Both the position numbers and the translations under genes were made by a program. From contig NZ_CP059068.1 in the NCBI RefSeq assembly GCF_017798165.1, forward strand, positions 2,418,001 to 2,482,000: DNA of 64,000 nucleotides, written 5' to 3'. This stretch comes from Rhodoferax sp. AJA081-3. GTDB lineage: Bacteria > Pseudomonadota > Gammaproteobacteria > Burkholderiales > Burkholderiaceae_C. The notes beneath the pieces were generated by a model that ran no database searches, had not been told where the DNA came from, and was given only the letters and a program-made list of their open reading frames with translations. The stretch's first letter is position 1. The number at the start of each line of letters is the position of its first letter. Of this stretch, positions 46,128-55,172 are shown one piece after another.

Positions 46128-47015
46128 ATGCCACCCAACTTCGACTGGAGCCTGATCCGCTCCTTCCTCGCCGCACTGGACCAGGGCAGCCTGCTGGGCG
46201 CCGCGCGGGTACTCAAAACCAGCCAGCCCACACTGGGGCGCCACATTGCCGAACTGGAGAGCCAATTGGGCGTGGTGCTATTCGAGCGCACAGGGCGGGG
46301 CCTGGTGCCCACGGCCACGGCCTTGCAGCTGGCCGATGCGGCGCGCGAGATGGAAGCCGGTGCCCTGCAGCTGACCCGCACACTGACCGGCGCACAGGCC
46401 CAGACCATGGGCACGGTGCGCATCACCGCCAGCCAGCCTGTGGCCGCCCAATTGCTGCCACCGCTGCTGGCGCAGATGCGCCAGGCCCTGCCTGACATCC
46501 AGGTAGAGCTGGTGGCCAGCAACCAGGTGTCCAACCTGCTGCGCCGCGAGGCCGACATTGCCGTGCGTATGGTGCGCCCGGACCAGGGAACGCTGGTGGC
46601 CAAAAAAATTGGCAGTGTTGCCTTGGGCGCCTATGCACACCGCAGCTACTTGGCGCGGCGCAGCACCCTGCGCCAGCCCGGAGATTTGTTGCAGCATGAC
46701 CTGATCGGCAGCGACACCGACCTCGCCATCCTGCAGGGTTTCCAGGCCATGGGTTATGCCGTGGGGCCCGAGGCTTTTGCCCTGCGCACCGACGATCTGG
46801 TGGTGCAATGGCAGGCGGTGCGCGCAGGCCTGGGTATCGGCTTTGTGGCTGACTACATGGCCCGCGCCGAGCCCGATGTGTTACCTGTATTGCGCGGCCA
46901 GTTGCCTATACCGCCCCTGCCCATGTGGCTGGCCGTGCACCGTGAAATCCGCACCAACGCCCGCATACGGGCGGTCTACGACTTTTTGGCAGACGGCCTG
47001 CCAGACCTCCTTTAG
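46128..47015 (+). CDS. LysR-type transcriptional regulator
   Basis: A 295-residue regulator. The N-terminal winged helix-turn-helix ([32 protein letters not shown]) and the C-terminal co-inducer domain ([20 protein letters not shown]) are complete. The start is the ATG at 46128; a much longer frame upstream runs through the operator and the neighbour and is not real. It is divergent from the oxidoreductase-Acg pair, its likely target, with the palindrome at 46080-46118 in between. Its stop overlaps the stop of the convergent chemoreceptor. Confidence 0.92.
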   Translation: MPPNFDWSLIRSFLAALDQGSLLGAARVLKTSQPTLGRHIAELESQLGVVLFERTGRGLVPTATALQLADAAREMEAGALQLTRTLTGAQAQTMGTVRITASQPVAAQLLPPLLAQMRQALPDIQVELVASNQVSNLLRREADIAVRMVRPDQGTLVAKKIGSVALGAYAHRSYLARRSTLRQPGDLLQHDLIGSDTDLAILQGFQAMGYAVGPEAFALRTDDLVVQWQAVRAGLGIGFVADYMARAEPDVLPVLRGQLPIPPLPMWLAVHREIRTNARIRAVYDFLADGLPDLL

Positions 47016-48802
47016 AAGGTTTCCCAATCATCATCCCCACCGGCAGGGGCAGGTTTACTCTGGGTCTTGGGTGCAGCCGCAGCGGCGGGTTTGGGGGCGG
47101 CGGGTTGAGGCGCGGTGGCTGCAGGCTTGCGGGCAGCGGCGGCACTGCTTGCTGCGATGGCACGGCGCTCTTCGCCCTTGAAGGGCTTGGCCTGGGCGGC
47201 GGGGGCACGCACGGCCGTGCGGGGCAGGCTGGGAGCCTGGCTTGTACTTGCTCCCAACTTGAAGAAGGCAACCGCCTGCACCAGCTCTTGTGCCTGGCCC
47301 TTCAGGGCACCGGCTGCCGCTGCCATTTCTTCGACCAGCGCGGCGTTTTGTTGTGTGGCCTGGTCCATTTGTGTGACGGCTTCACCCACCTGCGCCACGC
47401 CGCTGGCCTGTTCACTGCTGGCCGCGCTGATTTCACCCATGATGTCGGTCACGCGGCGGATGCTGTCGACCACTTCCGTCATGGTGGTGCCAGCCTGGTC
47501 CACCAGCGCGCTGCCGTGTTCGACGCGCTCCACACTGGCGTTGATCAATTGTTTGATTTCCTTGGCGGCCTCGGCGCTGCGGCCGGCCAGGCTGCGCACC
47601 TCGGAGGCCACCACCGCAAAACCACGGCCCTGTTCACCCGCACGGGCGGCTTCCACCGCAGCGTTCAAGGCCAGGATATTGGTCTGGAAGGCAATGCCGT
47701 CGATGACACTGATGATGTCGGCAATCCTGCGGCTGGATTCATTGATGCCCTTCATGGTCTCCACCACCTGCTCCACCACCTTGCCACCCTGAACCGCCAC
47801 GCTGGAGGCGCTCTGCGCCAGCTGGTTGGCCTGACGGGCGCTGTCAGCGTTTTGTTTGACGGTGGAGCCCAGCTCTTCCATCGATGCAGCGGTTTCTTCC
47901 AGCGCACTGGCCTGCTGTTCGGTACGGGCAGAGAGGTCGTTGTTGCCCTGGGCAATCTCCGCACTGGCAGTGGCCACACCTTCGGACCCGGCGCGCACCG
48001 TGGTGACAATCTGGGCCAGATTGCCCTGCATGGTGCCCAGGCTGGCCATCAGGCTGGTGGTGTCACCGGCTTGCAGCACCACGTTGCGGGTGAAGTCACC
48101 CTGCGAAACGGCCTGCGCCAAGTCAGCAGCGACACCGGGTTCGCCCCCCAGCTCCTTGAGCAGGCTGCGGGTGATGAAGTAGCCCAGTGCAGCGGCTACC
48201 AGTAGGGCCAAGACCCCCAATACCAGCATCACGGTCCGTGCCTGGCGATAGGTTTCATCACCAACCTTGGCGACGGCATCCATGGCCTCGGTCTGGAAGG
48301 CTGCCAATTCGGTAAGCCCGGCCATATAACTGTCCAGCAGTGGACGCAATTCCTTGTGGAGATACGCCTTGGCTTCGTCCGCCTTGTCTGCGGTGATCAT
48401 GGCGACCAGCGCATCCTGCGCGGCGACATATTTGCTACGCTGTTCTTTGACTTTGCTTAGGAGTTCCTTGCCCTTGGGCATCACGATCAGCTGCTCCAGC
48501 AACTCGACGTTCTTGGCTGCGATGGTGCGCGCCTGGGCAATGATTTCTGCCTGCTTTTGGCGATCTGCCGCATCGGATGCGAGCAACATATCGCGCACCG
48601 CGATGGATTGGTTGTTAGCCTGTATTTCAATGGTGTATGCCGCATCGATCTTGGGCACGCTGGTGTCTACCACCGTGCGCAAAACACCATCCACGCGCGC
48701 CACAGAGAGCAGGCCTACGCCCAAGATAACCAGCATCAGGGCGCAAACCAGACCAAAGCCAATGGTGAGTCTCAATCGTACCGACCAGGAAGAAATGCTC
48801 AT
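47012..48802 (-). CDS. Methyl-accepting chemotaxis protein 2
   Basis: A 596-residue chemoreceptor. Two membrane helices ([20 protein letters not shown] and [20 protein letters not shown]) flank a four-helix-bundle-like ligand region (about 40-190; [20 protein letters not shown]). HAMP and the signalling domain follow, with the tip [20 protein letters not shown]. The C-terminus is an Ala/Pro/Lys-rich linker ending GGDDDWETF, a likely CheR-docking tail. The start is the ATG at 48802 with a GGAG site. The signalling domain is a near copy of the one at 33531; only the sensor half differs, so the two receptors probably feed one pathway from different signals. Confidence 0.93.
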   Translation of the reverse strand: MSISSWSVRLRLTIGFGLVCALMLVILGVGLLSVARVDGVLRTVVDTSVPKIDAAYTIEIQANNQSIAVRDMLLASDAADRQKQAEIIAQARTIAAKNVELLEQLIVMPKGKELLSKVKEQRSKYVAAQDALVAMITADKADEAKAYLHKELRPLLDSYMAGLTELAAFQTEAMDAVAKVGDETYRQARTVMLVLGVLALLVAAALGYFITRSLLKELGGEPGVAADLAQAVSQGDFTRNVVLQAGDTTSLMASLGTMQGNLAQIVTTVRAGSEGVATASAEIAQGNNDLSARTEQQASALEETAASMEELGSTVKQNADSARQANQLAQSASSVAVQGGKVVEQVVETMKGINESSRRIADIISVIDGIAFQTNILALNAAVEAARAGEQGRGFAVVASEVRSLAGRSAEAAKEIKQLINASVERVEHGSALVDQAGTTMTEVVDSIRRVTDIMGEISAASSEQASGVAQVGEAVTQMDQATQQNAALVEEMAAAAGALKGQAQELVQAVAFFKLGASTSQAPSLPRTAVRAPAAQAKPFKGEERRAIAASSAAAARKPAATAPQPAAPKPAAAAAPKTQSKPAPAGGDDDWETF

Positions 48803-48969
48803 TCGATCACTCCAAAAAAGGTTTGCAGTGCGGTGCTGCTTGAACGAACGCGCATCCCAACTTTGTCGCGTGTCTGGCATATCGTAACGTCGCTGCAAAA
48901 CACAAGCAACGCCATACGCCAAGAACAACCCCCTATTTGGGGCCTAAGTTTTACGAGCGTTGATCTAGG

Positions 48970-49830
48970 TCACGCGCCGTGGCACTTCTTGTATTTTTTG
49001 CCACTGCCGCAGTGGCACGGGTCATTGCGGCCCGGCACATCCGCGCGGCGCAGGGTCTCCACGCGCGGGCCTATGCCGCGCCAGATCTCCCGCAGGTCAT
49101 ACACCGACCACACGGCATCGGCAAAGGCGTTGAGCCGGTCCGTGCTCATGGAGGGCGGGCCGTCATCACTGAAGGGGGACAGCTCGGGTTCACCCGCGTC
49201 GTCTTCGGTCAGGGCCACGATGGCCTGCAGGGCCACGTCGTGCCACTTGGCGGCCTTTTTGTCGCTGGGCTCGGCCCATTCGTCGGGCCAGGCCTCGACC
49301 GCAAACATAAAGCCCAGGGCCCAGACCTGACCGAAGGCTGGCAGGTCCTCGTCGGGCAGTTCCGCGCGTTCTTCGGGCGACAAGGCGGCCATGGCGCCGC
49401 GCACGTCCATCACCTCGGGGTGGTAGGCGTGGCTGTCTTCCAGGGATTCGATGGGCGTGTCCAGTGCGGTCTGGACTTCGGCCCAGCGCTGGTTCCAGAT
49501 CTGCAGGAACTGTGCGCGTTGGGCGTCATCGGCAAAGGAGCCGCCCGCCTCGGGTGCAGCGTCACCTTCCTGCACCACCAAGGGCTCATCGTCACCACCC
49601 TCACCGATGGCCAGCAACACATCCAGGTACTCGGCCTGGGGGATGGGGCGGCGGCAGCAGATCAGCGCGGCCATGAAGCCTTCGCAAAACTCCCATTGCG
49701 GGGTTTCGTCGTAGCGGGTGCGCAGGTCGTCCAGGATGGCGTCTATGGTGTCAAACTGGTCGGCGGTGACGGCACCGGGCAGATCGCCGGGGGTTTCAGG
49801 GGTATCGGTGGGGGCGGGCGTAGGGTTCAT
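48970..49830 (-). CDS. YecA/UPF0149-like protein with SEC-C zinc motif
   Basis: A 286-residue acidic protein of the UPF0149 (YecA) family: [20 protein letters not shown] and the [20 protein letters not shown] core. The C-terminus is a SEC-C motif ([19 protein letters not shown]), the zinc-binding tail also seen in SecA. The role of YecA proteins is not settled; a link to SecA or the ribosome exit site has been proposed for E. coli. Divergent from the GltB-like gene. Confidence 0.9.
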   Translation of the reverse strand: MNPTPAPTDTPETPGDLPGAVTADQFDTIDAILDDLRTRYDETPQWEFCEGFMAALICCRRPIPQAEYLDVLLAIGEGGDDEPLVVQEGDAAPEAGGSFADDAQRAQFLQIWNQRWAEVQTALDTPIESLEDSHAYHPEVMDVRGAMAALSPEERAELPDEDLPAFGQVWALGFMFAVEAWPDEWAEPSDKKAAKWHDVALQAIVALTEDDAGEPELSPFSDDGPPSMSTDRLNAFADAVWSVYDLREIWRGIGPRVETLRRADVPGRNDPCHCGSGKKYKKCHGA

Positions 49831-49857
49831 AGGGGTAGCGGGTGTGTGTGTTGGTGC

Positions 49858-49895
49858 GCAACAAGGAAGGGGTTAACACCATTTTGCCTTGTTGC
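49858..49895. promoter_or_regulatory. Inverted repeat in the spacer before the GltB-like gene
   Basis: GCAACAAGG and CCTTGTTGC form a perfect nine-base dyad 20 bp apart, with a second dyad GGTTAACACC in the centre. It ends 22 bp before the GltB-like start and lies between divergent genes, so it may be an operator. Confidence 0.55.
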
Positions 49896-49917
49896 ATTTG
49901 CCTGCTATTGTCGGGTG

Positions 49918-51567
49918 ATGCTGCACTACCTCAACACGATTTTCCCCGTGCGTTACACGGCCATGGGCCTGAGCTGCTTCGGGCTCTTGCTCAGCATCTT
50001 CAGCCTGGTGGCCTTTGGGGTTGGCATACCGGCTTTCCTGCTGTTTGCAGCCCTGGTCGCCACGGGTGTCTACGACCTGCAGCAGACCAAACGATCCATC
50101 CTGCGCAACTACCCCATCATCGGCCACCTGCGCTTCACGATGGAGTTCATACGCCCGGAGATACGCCAGTACTTCATCGAGAGTGACACCGACGCCAACC
50201 CCTTCTCGCGTGCCCAGCGCTCCCTGGTCTACCAGCGGGCCAAGGGGGACCCGGACAAACGCCCGTTTGGTACCCAGCTGGATGTGCATGCCGAAGGGTA
50301 TGAGTGGATCAACCATTCGCTGGCGCCCACCCGTCTCTCCACCCACGACTTTCGCATCACCATCGGCGCGGACCGCGCCCAGCCCTATAGCTGCAGTGTG
50401 TTCAACATTTCGGCCATGAGTTTTGGGGCCCTGAGCGCCAATGCCATCCAGGCGCTGAATGCGGGTGCCAAACGCGGTGGTTTTGCACACGATACGGGTG
50501 AAGGCTCCATCTCCGTCCACCACCGCACCCACGGGGGTGACCTGATCTGGGAGGTGGCCTCGGGCTACTTTGGCTGCCGCAACGACGACGGCACGTTCAA
50601 TGCCGACAAGTTTGCCGTCAACGCCCGCGACCCGCAGGTGAAGATGATTGAAATCAAGCTCAGCCAGGGTGCCAAGCCGGGCCATGGCGGCGTGTTGCCC
50701 GGCGCCAAGGTAACGCCCGAGATTGCCGAGGCCCGGGGTGTGCCGGTGGGCGTGGATTGTGTTTCGCCCGCATCCCACAGCGCGTTTTCCACTCCGATTG
50801 AAATGATGGAGTTTGTGGAGCGCCTGCGCCAGTTGTCGGGTGGAAAACCCACGGGCATCAAGCTGTGCATTGGCCACCCCTGGGAGTGGTTTGCCATGGT
50901 CAAGGCCATGCTGGCCACCGGCATCGTGCCCGACTTCATCGTGGTGGATGGTGCCGAGGGTGGCACCGGTGCTGCCCCAGTCGAATTTACCGACCACGTG
51001 GGCTCACCGCTGCAGGAGGGTCTGCTGCTGGTGCACAACACGCTGCGCGGCGTGGGCCTGCGCGACAAGATCAAAATTGGCTGCGCCGGCAAGGTGGTCA
51101 CCGCCTTTGACATAGCCCGCATGATGGCCCTGGGCGCCGACTGGTGCAACAGCGCGCGCGGCTTCATGTTCTCTTTGGGCTGCCTGCAAGCCCAGACCTG
51201 CCACACCGGCCACTGCCCCACCGGCGTGACGACACAAGACCCGGTGCGCCAGCAGGCCCTGGTGGTGCCCGACAAGGCCACCCGCGTCTACAACTTCCAC
51301 CAGCAAACCCTGCATGCCCTGCAAGAGCTGGTGCAGGCCGCCGGGGTTAACCACCCCGCAGAGATCACGGCCCACCACATCGTGCGCCGCTCGGGCGACC
51401 ACAAGGTGCAGTCACTGGCCCAGCTGATACTGACGCAGCTGCCCGACCGGGCGTTGCTGGAAAGTGATTTGCAGGCCCTGCCCATCATCTACCGCCAGAC
51501 CTGGCCGCTGGCCGCACCACAAAGCTTTTTGCTGCAGAGTGAACCGCTGCAGGCGCTGCCGGCTTAA
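49918..51567 (+). CDS. FMN-binding glutamate synthase (GltB-like) family protein
   Basis: A 549-residue protein: two N-terminal hydrophobic segments (TAMGLSCFGLLLSIFSLVAF; GVGIPAFLLFAALVATGVYD) precede a TIM-barrel of the GltB/GltS catalytic domain. FMN and substrate motifs (SAMSFGALSANAIQALNAGA; GAEGGTGAAPVEFTDHVGSP) and the cysteine cluster GCLQAQTCHTGHCPTGVTTQ, which binds 3Fe-4S in true glutamate synthase, are visible. It lacks the amidotransferase and GXGXG parts. It is a membrane-anchored, stand-alone member with unknown substrate. The start is the ATG at 49918; a longer frame reads into the YecA-like gene. Confidence 0.88.
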   Translation: MLHYLNTIFPVRYTAMGLSCFGLLLSIFSLVAFGVGIPAFLLFAALVATGVYDLQQTKRSILRNYPIIGHLRFTMEFIRPEIRQYFIESDTDANPFSRAQRSLVYQRAKGDPDKRPFGTQLDVHAEGYEWINHSLAPTRLSTHDFRITIGADRAQPYSCSVFNISAMSFGALSANAIQALNAGAKRGGFAHDTGEGSISVHHRTHGGDLIWEVASGYFGCRNDDGTFNADKFAVNARDPQVKMIEIKLSQGAKPGHGGVLPGAKVTPEIAEARGVPVGVDCVSPASHSAFSTPIEMMEFVERLRQLSGGKPTGIKLCIGHPWEWFAMVKAMLATGIVPDFIVVDGAEGGTGAAPVEFTDHVGSPLQEGLLLVHNTLRGVGLRDKIKIGCAGKVVTAFDIARMMALGADWCNSARGFMFSLGCLQAQTCHTGHCPTGVTTQDPVRQQALVVPDKATRVYNFHQQTLHALQELVQAAGVNHPAEITAHHIVRRSGDHKVQSLAQLILTQLPDRALLESDLQALPIIYRQTWPLAAPQSFLLQSEPLQALPA

Positions 51568-51571
51568 AGCC

Positions 51572-52066
51572 TCAGGACGCGGCAGGCACAGCGATTGCTA
51601 CACTTTCAATAGCAATCTGCGTAGATGCACCGAAGGCTAGCAGCCGTTTTTTCATACAAAGCACGGCGTTGTCCTTGCTCAGCACCAGTGCCTTGTGGGC
51701 CACTGCCAGGTCGATGAACTTCTGGTCGTCCGGGTCTTTGCAGATGATGGGGGCCTTGGCCGCAACGTCTACCGTTTGGACGCGCGCATCAAATTGCGCC
51801 AGCACATCAGCCGCCTGCAATGTGTAAAAGGCCAGGCGCTTGGCGATCTTGGGGTAGGCCAGCACCCGCTCCAGCTCTTCGCGCATGGGGGCGGTGGCAA
51901 TCCACTGCAGCGTGCCAGCCTCCAGCGCTTGCCGAAGGGGTTTGGCGGCAGGGTCGTTGAAGACAAAGGTGTCCAGGACGATGTTGGTGTCCAGGATGAC
52001 GAAATGGGGGTCAGATTCCAATTTTTCATTCTCCGGCGGCTGCGAAGAAAAGGGGTCAGAGCACAT
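51572..52066 (-). CDS. PIN-domain protein, orphan
   Basis: A 164-residue protein of the PIN nuclease fold (residues about 22-145; VILDTNIVLDTFVFNDPAA with the first Asp, DPDDQKFIDLAVAHKALVLS with the others). Most such proteins are toxin-type ribonucleases, but there is no antitoxin-sized gene next to it. Both ends look repeat-derived: the N-terminal 20 residues come from a cluster of GGGGTCAG motifs, and the C-terminal 18 (GASTQIAIESVAIAVPA) from an R1-like head. It lies after rlmL on the minus strand. Confidence 0.8.
   Translation of the reverse strand: MCSDPFSSQPPENEKLESDPHFVILDTNIVLDTFVFNDPAAKPLRQALEAGTLQWIATAPMREELERVLAYPKIAKRLAFYTLQAADVLAQFDARVQTVDVAAKAPIICKDPDDQKFIDLAVAHKALVLSKDNAVLCMKKRLLAFGASTQIAIESVAIAVPAAS
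51594..51616 (-). repeat. R1-like head only (end of the PIN gene)
   Basis: ATTGCTA and TAGCAAT form a perfect hairpin of the R1-head type, but the GGGGGCTAG tail is missing. It lies in frame in the last codons of the PIN gene. Probably a truncated R1 copy. Confidence 0.4.
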
Positions 52067-52103
52067 GCCCGCTATGCGGCCAGTGATCCGACCCCATTTC
52101 TTC

Positions 52104-53447
52104 TTATTGACCCGGCCCCAATTTAACTTCCGGCTCTCCGCCCGGTGACTTCTTGTCTCGGGCCGTGCCTTTGATCATGTCGAACCTGAACATGCGGCAC
52201 TCAATCGGCCCATTCCACATCGGCACGCGTCGGGATTCTTTCAGGCGCATCTTGCTGGGCAGCTTGAGGTCGGGCGTCAAAATCCAGCCGGTCCAGCCGC
52301 TGAAGTTTTTCTTCCAGTGGGTGGCGAGCTGACTGAAGAATTCACCGCCATCTTCGGTCACCGCCTCTTCGCGCGCGCCACTTTGCGCTTCGTAGTCCGG
52401 CAGCGGGGCATCGTTGCGGTCGCCGCGGTTCGGCGCGCCAGAGCGTCGGGCGCCCGCACCGCTGACACCGGCCACGGCGATACGATCTCCATACGGCGGG
52501 TTCAGCAGCAGCACGCCCGGTATGTCGGTAGGCGGCATACGTTGCAAGGCATCACCACCGCGGAATTCGATGACATCGGCCACACCGGCGCGTTCGGCAT
52601 TACGCTGGGCAAAGTCCACCATGCGGTGGGCCACATCGCTGCCATAGATCAGGGCTTTCTGGCCCGGCTCGGGTTTGACCACTGCGGCGGCGGCATCGGC
52701 CTTGATCGCGTCCCACACGTGTTGCTGGAACGGTATGTATTTCTCAAACGCAAAACGGCGCAGGCTGCCCGGCGCAATATTGCAGGCGATCTGTGCAGCT
52801 TCGATGGCAATGGTGCCGCTGCCGCAGCAGGGGTCATACAGCGGCAACAGATCGTCGTCGCCATCGGCCCAGCCGCTGGCGGCAATCATGGCCGCGGCAA
52901 GGGTTTCTTTTAGTGGCGCCTCGCCCTTGTCCTCGCGCCAGCCGCGTTTGAACAGGGGTTCTCCCGAGGTGTCGATGTACAACGAACAGGTGTCGGTGGT
53001 CAGGTGGGCGTAGATGCGCACATCGGGCCACTGGGTGTTGACGTCCGGGCGCACGCCGTGGGCCTTGTCGCGGAAGCGGTCACACACGGCGTCCTTGATC
53101 TTGAGTCCGGCAAAGTTCAAAGAAGTCAAAGGACTGTGCTGCGCCGTCACCTCGACCTTGATGGACTGTTTGGGTGTGAACCAGATCTCCCACGCCACGT
53201 CACTGGCCGCACGGTACAGGTCTTGTTCGCTGCGGTATTCAGAGTAAGACAGTTGCACCAGTACCCGCTGCGCCAGACGGCTGTGCAGGTTCAGGCGCAT
53301 GGCATCGCGCCACGAGGCCCGGGCCATGACACCACCGCGGCGAGTCAGCAGGTCTTCACCCATCAGGCCGGTCAGGTCGTGCACCTCGTGGGCCAACAGG
53401 TCTTCCACGCCGGCGGCGCAGGGGAGGAAAATTTGGAGTTGATTCAT
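52104..53447 (-). CDS. THUMP-domain RNA methyltransferase (RlmL N-terminal-like)
   Basis: A 447-residue class I SAM-dependent RNA methyltransferase. An N-terminal THUMP domain (about 40-160) precedes a Rossmann fold with the SAM site DPCCGSGTIAIEAA and the catalytic motif LLLNPPYGDRI. It corresponds to the N-terminal half of E. coli RlmL (YcbY; m2G2445 of 23S rRNA) as a separate protein. A Gly/Arg/Asp insert (GAGARRSGAPNRGDRNDAPL) splits the domain near residue 330. It overlaps the rpoN stop by 4 bp. Confidence 0.9.
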   Translation of the reverse strand: MNQLQIFLPCAAGVEDLLAHEVHDLTGLMGEDLLTRRGGVMARASWRDAMRLNLHSRLAQRVLVQLSYSEYRSEQDLYRAASDVAWEIWFTPKQSIKVEVTAQHSPLTSLNFAGLKIKDAVCDRFRDKAHGVRPDVNTQWPDVRIYAHLTTDTCSLYIDTSGEPLFKRGWREDKGEAPLKETLAAAMIAASGWADGDDDLLPLYDPCCGSGTIAIEAAQIACNIAPGSLRRFAFEKYIPFQQHVWDAIKADAAAAVVKPEPGQKALIYGSDVAHRMVDFAQRNAERAGVADVIEFRGGDALQRMPPTDIPGVLLLNPPYGDRIAVAGVSGAGARRSGAPNRGDRNDAPLPDYEAQSGAREEAVTEDGGEFFSQLATHWKKNFSGWTGWILTPDLKLPSKMRLKESRRVPMWNGPIECRMFRFDMIKGTARDKKSPGGEPEVKLGPGQ

Positions 53448-55054
53448 AGGGCCTTCCTCAGTGAAGCGGGAGCAATCTTCAGCCCCTCACGGTATTTGGC
53501 CACGGTGCGGCGGGCGCATTCAATGCCCTGCTCTTTGAGCATTTCGGAAATCTGGTTATCGCTCAAGGGCTTCTTGTCGCTCTCGGCGCTGATGAATTGC
53601 TTGATCAGCGCACGCACGGCGGTGCTGGACGCGTTGCCGCCAGACTCGGTGCCCAGGCCAGAGCCAAAGAAGTACTTCAGCTCAAAGGTGCCAAACGGCG
53701 TGGCCATGTATTTGGCGGTGGTGACGCGGCTGATGGTGGACTCGTGCAAACCCAGCTCATCCGCAATCTCACGCAGCACCAGTGGGCGCATGGCCATCTC
53801 GCCGTGGGAGAAGAAGCCCTTTTGTCGCTCCACAATGGCCGTGCTGACGCGCAGGATGGTGTCAAAGCGCTGCTGGATGTTCTTGATGAACCAGCGGGCC
53901 TCTTGCAGGCGCTGCTGCAGGCCGGCGTAACTGGCGCTGTCTTTGCCGCCACCGCGGTGGTTGCGCAGCACGTTGGCATAAATGTCGTGCACCCGCAGCT
54001 TGGGCATGACCTCGGGGTTGAGCATGACGCGGAACTGCGGGTTGATGCCATTGCGGGCCTTGCCTGCGGCCACCACCAACACGTCGGGCACCACAATATT
54101 GCGCTCCACGTCGATGAAGCGGCGCCCGGGTTTGGGCTCCAGCCGGGCGATCAGTGTGATGGCTTCGCGCGTTTGTGCATCGGTGCCACCACAGCGTTGG
54201 ACCAGATTTTTGACATCGCGGCGGGCCAGCAAATCCATGGGCTGGCCGCAGATGCGCAAAGCCAGTGCCAACAGGCTGGCGTATTCGGGCTCGGGCGGGT
54301 TCAGCGCGTCGTCCAGTTGGGCGCGCAGCTGCAGGCGCAGGCATTCGCCTAGGTCGCGCGCGCCCACGCCTGCTGGCTCCAGGCTGTGCAGCAGACCCAA
54401 GGCCACCGTGAAGTGGTGCACCAGGTCTTCAACCTGTTCTTCGTCGTCACCGGCCAGGCTGCGGGCCAGGTCGGGCAAGGGGTCTTCCAAGTAGCCGTCG
54501 TCGTTCAGCGACTCGATCAGAAAGCGCAACGCGCTGGCGTCGGTCTCGCTCAGCCTGAGGCTCAGGGCCTGGCGGTGCAAAAAGGACTGCAAGGATTCCT
54601 GCGTGCGGGCCAACTCGGTGGCGTCGGTATCTTCGCCGTCGCCTAAGTTGTTGGCTTTGGCTTTGGCGTCCGTGCCCCATTCGCCATCGTCGGGCACCAT
54701 CTCGGTGGTGCCGTCGCCGTCCCAGCTGGGCTCATCGTCACCGCTGCCCAGCGGCGTTGTCTCTTCGTCTTTTGTGCCGCTAGCCCCCGTGGAATCTGCA
54801 TAGTCTGCTATGGAAGCAGGAGCAACCTCGGCTTCGCGCTCACCGGCGCTGACCGGTGTGTCGGCCTGGGCCAGGCCAAAGTCCTCGCGCACGGCCTCGT
54901 CCTGGGTCAGCTCCAGGAAGGGGTTCTCGTCCAGCATCTGCTCCACCTCCTGACTGAGTTCCAGCGTGGAGAGTTGCAAGAGGCGGATGGACTGCTGCAA
55001 CTGGGGCGTGAGCGCCAGGTGCTGCGAAACGCGTAGAGAAAGGCCCTGCTTCAT
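53444..55054 (-). CDS. rpoN: RNA polymerase sigma-54 factor
   Basis: A 536-residue sigma-54. Region I (SLRVSQHLALTPQLQQSIRL) contacts activators, the central core-binding region follows, and the C-terminus has the DNA-binding HTH and the RpoN box (ECARRTVAKYREGLKIAPA). Region II is acidic and carries an R1-derived piece (SIADYADSTGASGTKDEE, about residues 83-100), where length is variable in the family. Follows lptB after a spacer with repeat R3. Confidence 0.95.
   Translation of the reverse strand: MKQGLSLRVSQHLALTPQLQQSIRLLQLSTLELSQEVEQMLDENPFLELTQDEAVREDFGLAQADTPVSAGEREAEVAPASIADYADSTGASGTKDEETTPLGSGDDEPSWDGDGTTEMVPDDGEWGTDAKAKANNLGDGEDTDATELARTQESLQSFLHRQALSLRLSETDASALRFLIESLNDDGYLEDPLPDLARSLAGDDEEQVEDLVHHFTVALGLLHSLEPAGVGARDLGECLRLQLRAQLDDALNPPEPEYASLLALALRICGQPMDLLARRDVKNLVQRCGGTDAQTREAITLIARLEPKPGRRFIDVERNIVVPDVLVVAAGKARNGINPQFRVMLNPEVMPKLRVHDIYANVLRNHRGGGKDSASYAGLQQRLQEARWFIKNIQQRFDTILRVSTAIVERQKGFFSHGEMAMRPLVLREIADELGLHESTISRVTTAKYMATPFGTFELKYFFGSGLGTESGGNASSTAVRALIKQFISAESDKKPLSDNQISEMLKEQGIECARRTVAKYREGLKIAPASLRKAL
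54774..54815 (-). repeat. R1 dispersed repeat, copy f (inside rpoN)
   Basis: On the coding strand CATAGCAGACTATG (a short palindrome) is followed by CCACGGGGGCTAGCGGCAC. It is in frame, in the variable acidic region II of sigma-54. Confidence 0.7.
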
Positions 55055-55094
55055 AGCAAATCAGACCGGTAGTCGGCGGGAACGGCAATTTGCT

Positions 55095-55165
55095 GCCGGG
55101 CCGCCCCAAGGCAAATTAGCCCCCTCGGGGGGCAGCGACCCGCGCAGCGGTGGAGCGTGGGGGCC
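55095..55165 (-). repeat. R3 repeat, copy b (lptB-rpoN spacer)
   Basis: A GC-rich repeat that aligns over its whole length with 27443-27514 when read on the minus strand, including CGCGGGTCGCTGCCCCCCGA. It takes up most of the 118-bp spacer between lptB and rpoN, and contains a CCCCC-GA-GGGGG foldback. Confidence 0.85.
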
Positions 55166-55172
55166 ATATCCA

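Noticed and set aside
48926..48943. Short CCCC/GGGG foldback as a terminator after the start region of the second chemoreceptor
   Set aside because: The stem is only four pairs with a poor U stretch, and it lies before a gene start on that strand beyond the YecA-like stop; too weak to call.
51572..52066. Toxin-antitoxin pair with the PIN protein
   Set aside because: No small antitoxin-like gene overlaps or adjoins it; its neighbours are the GltB-like gene and rlmL.
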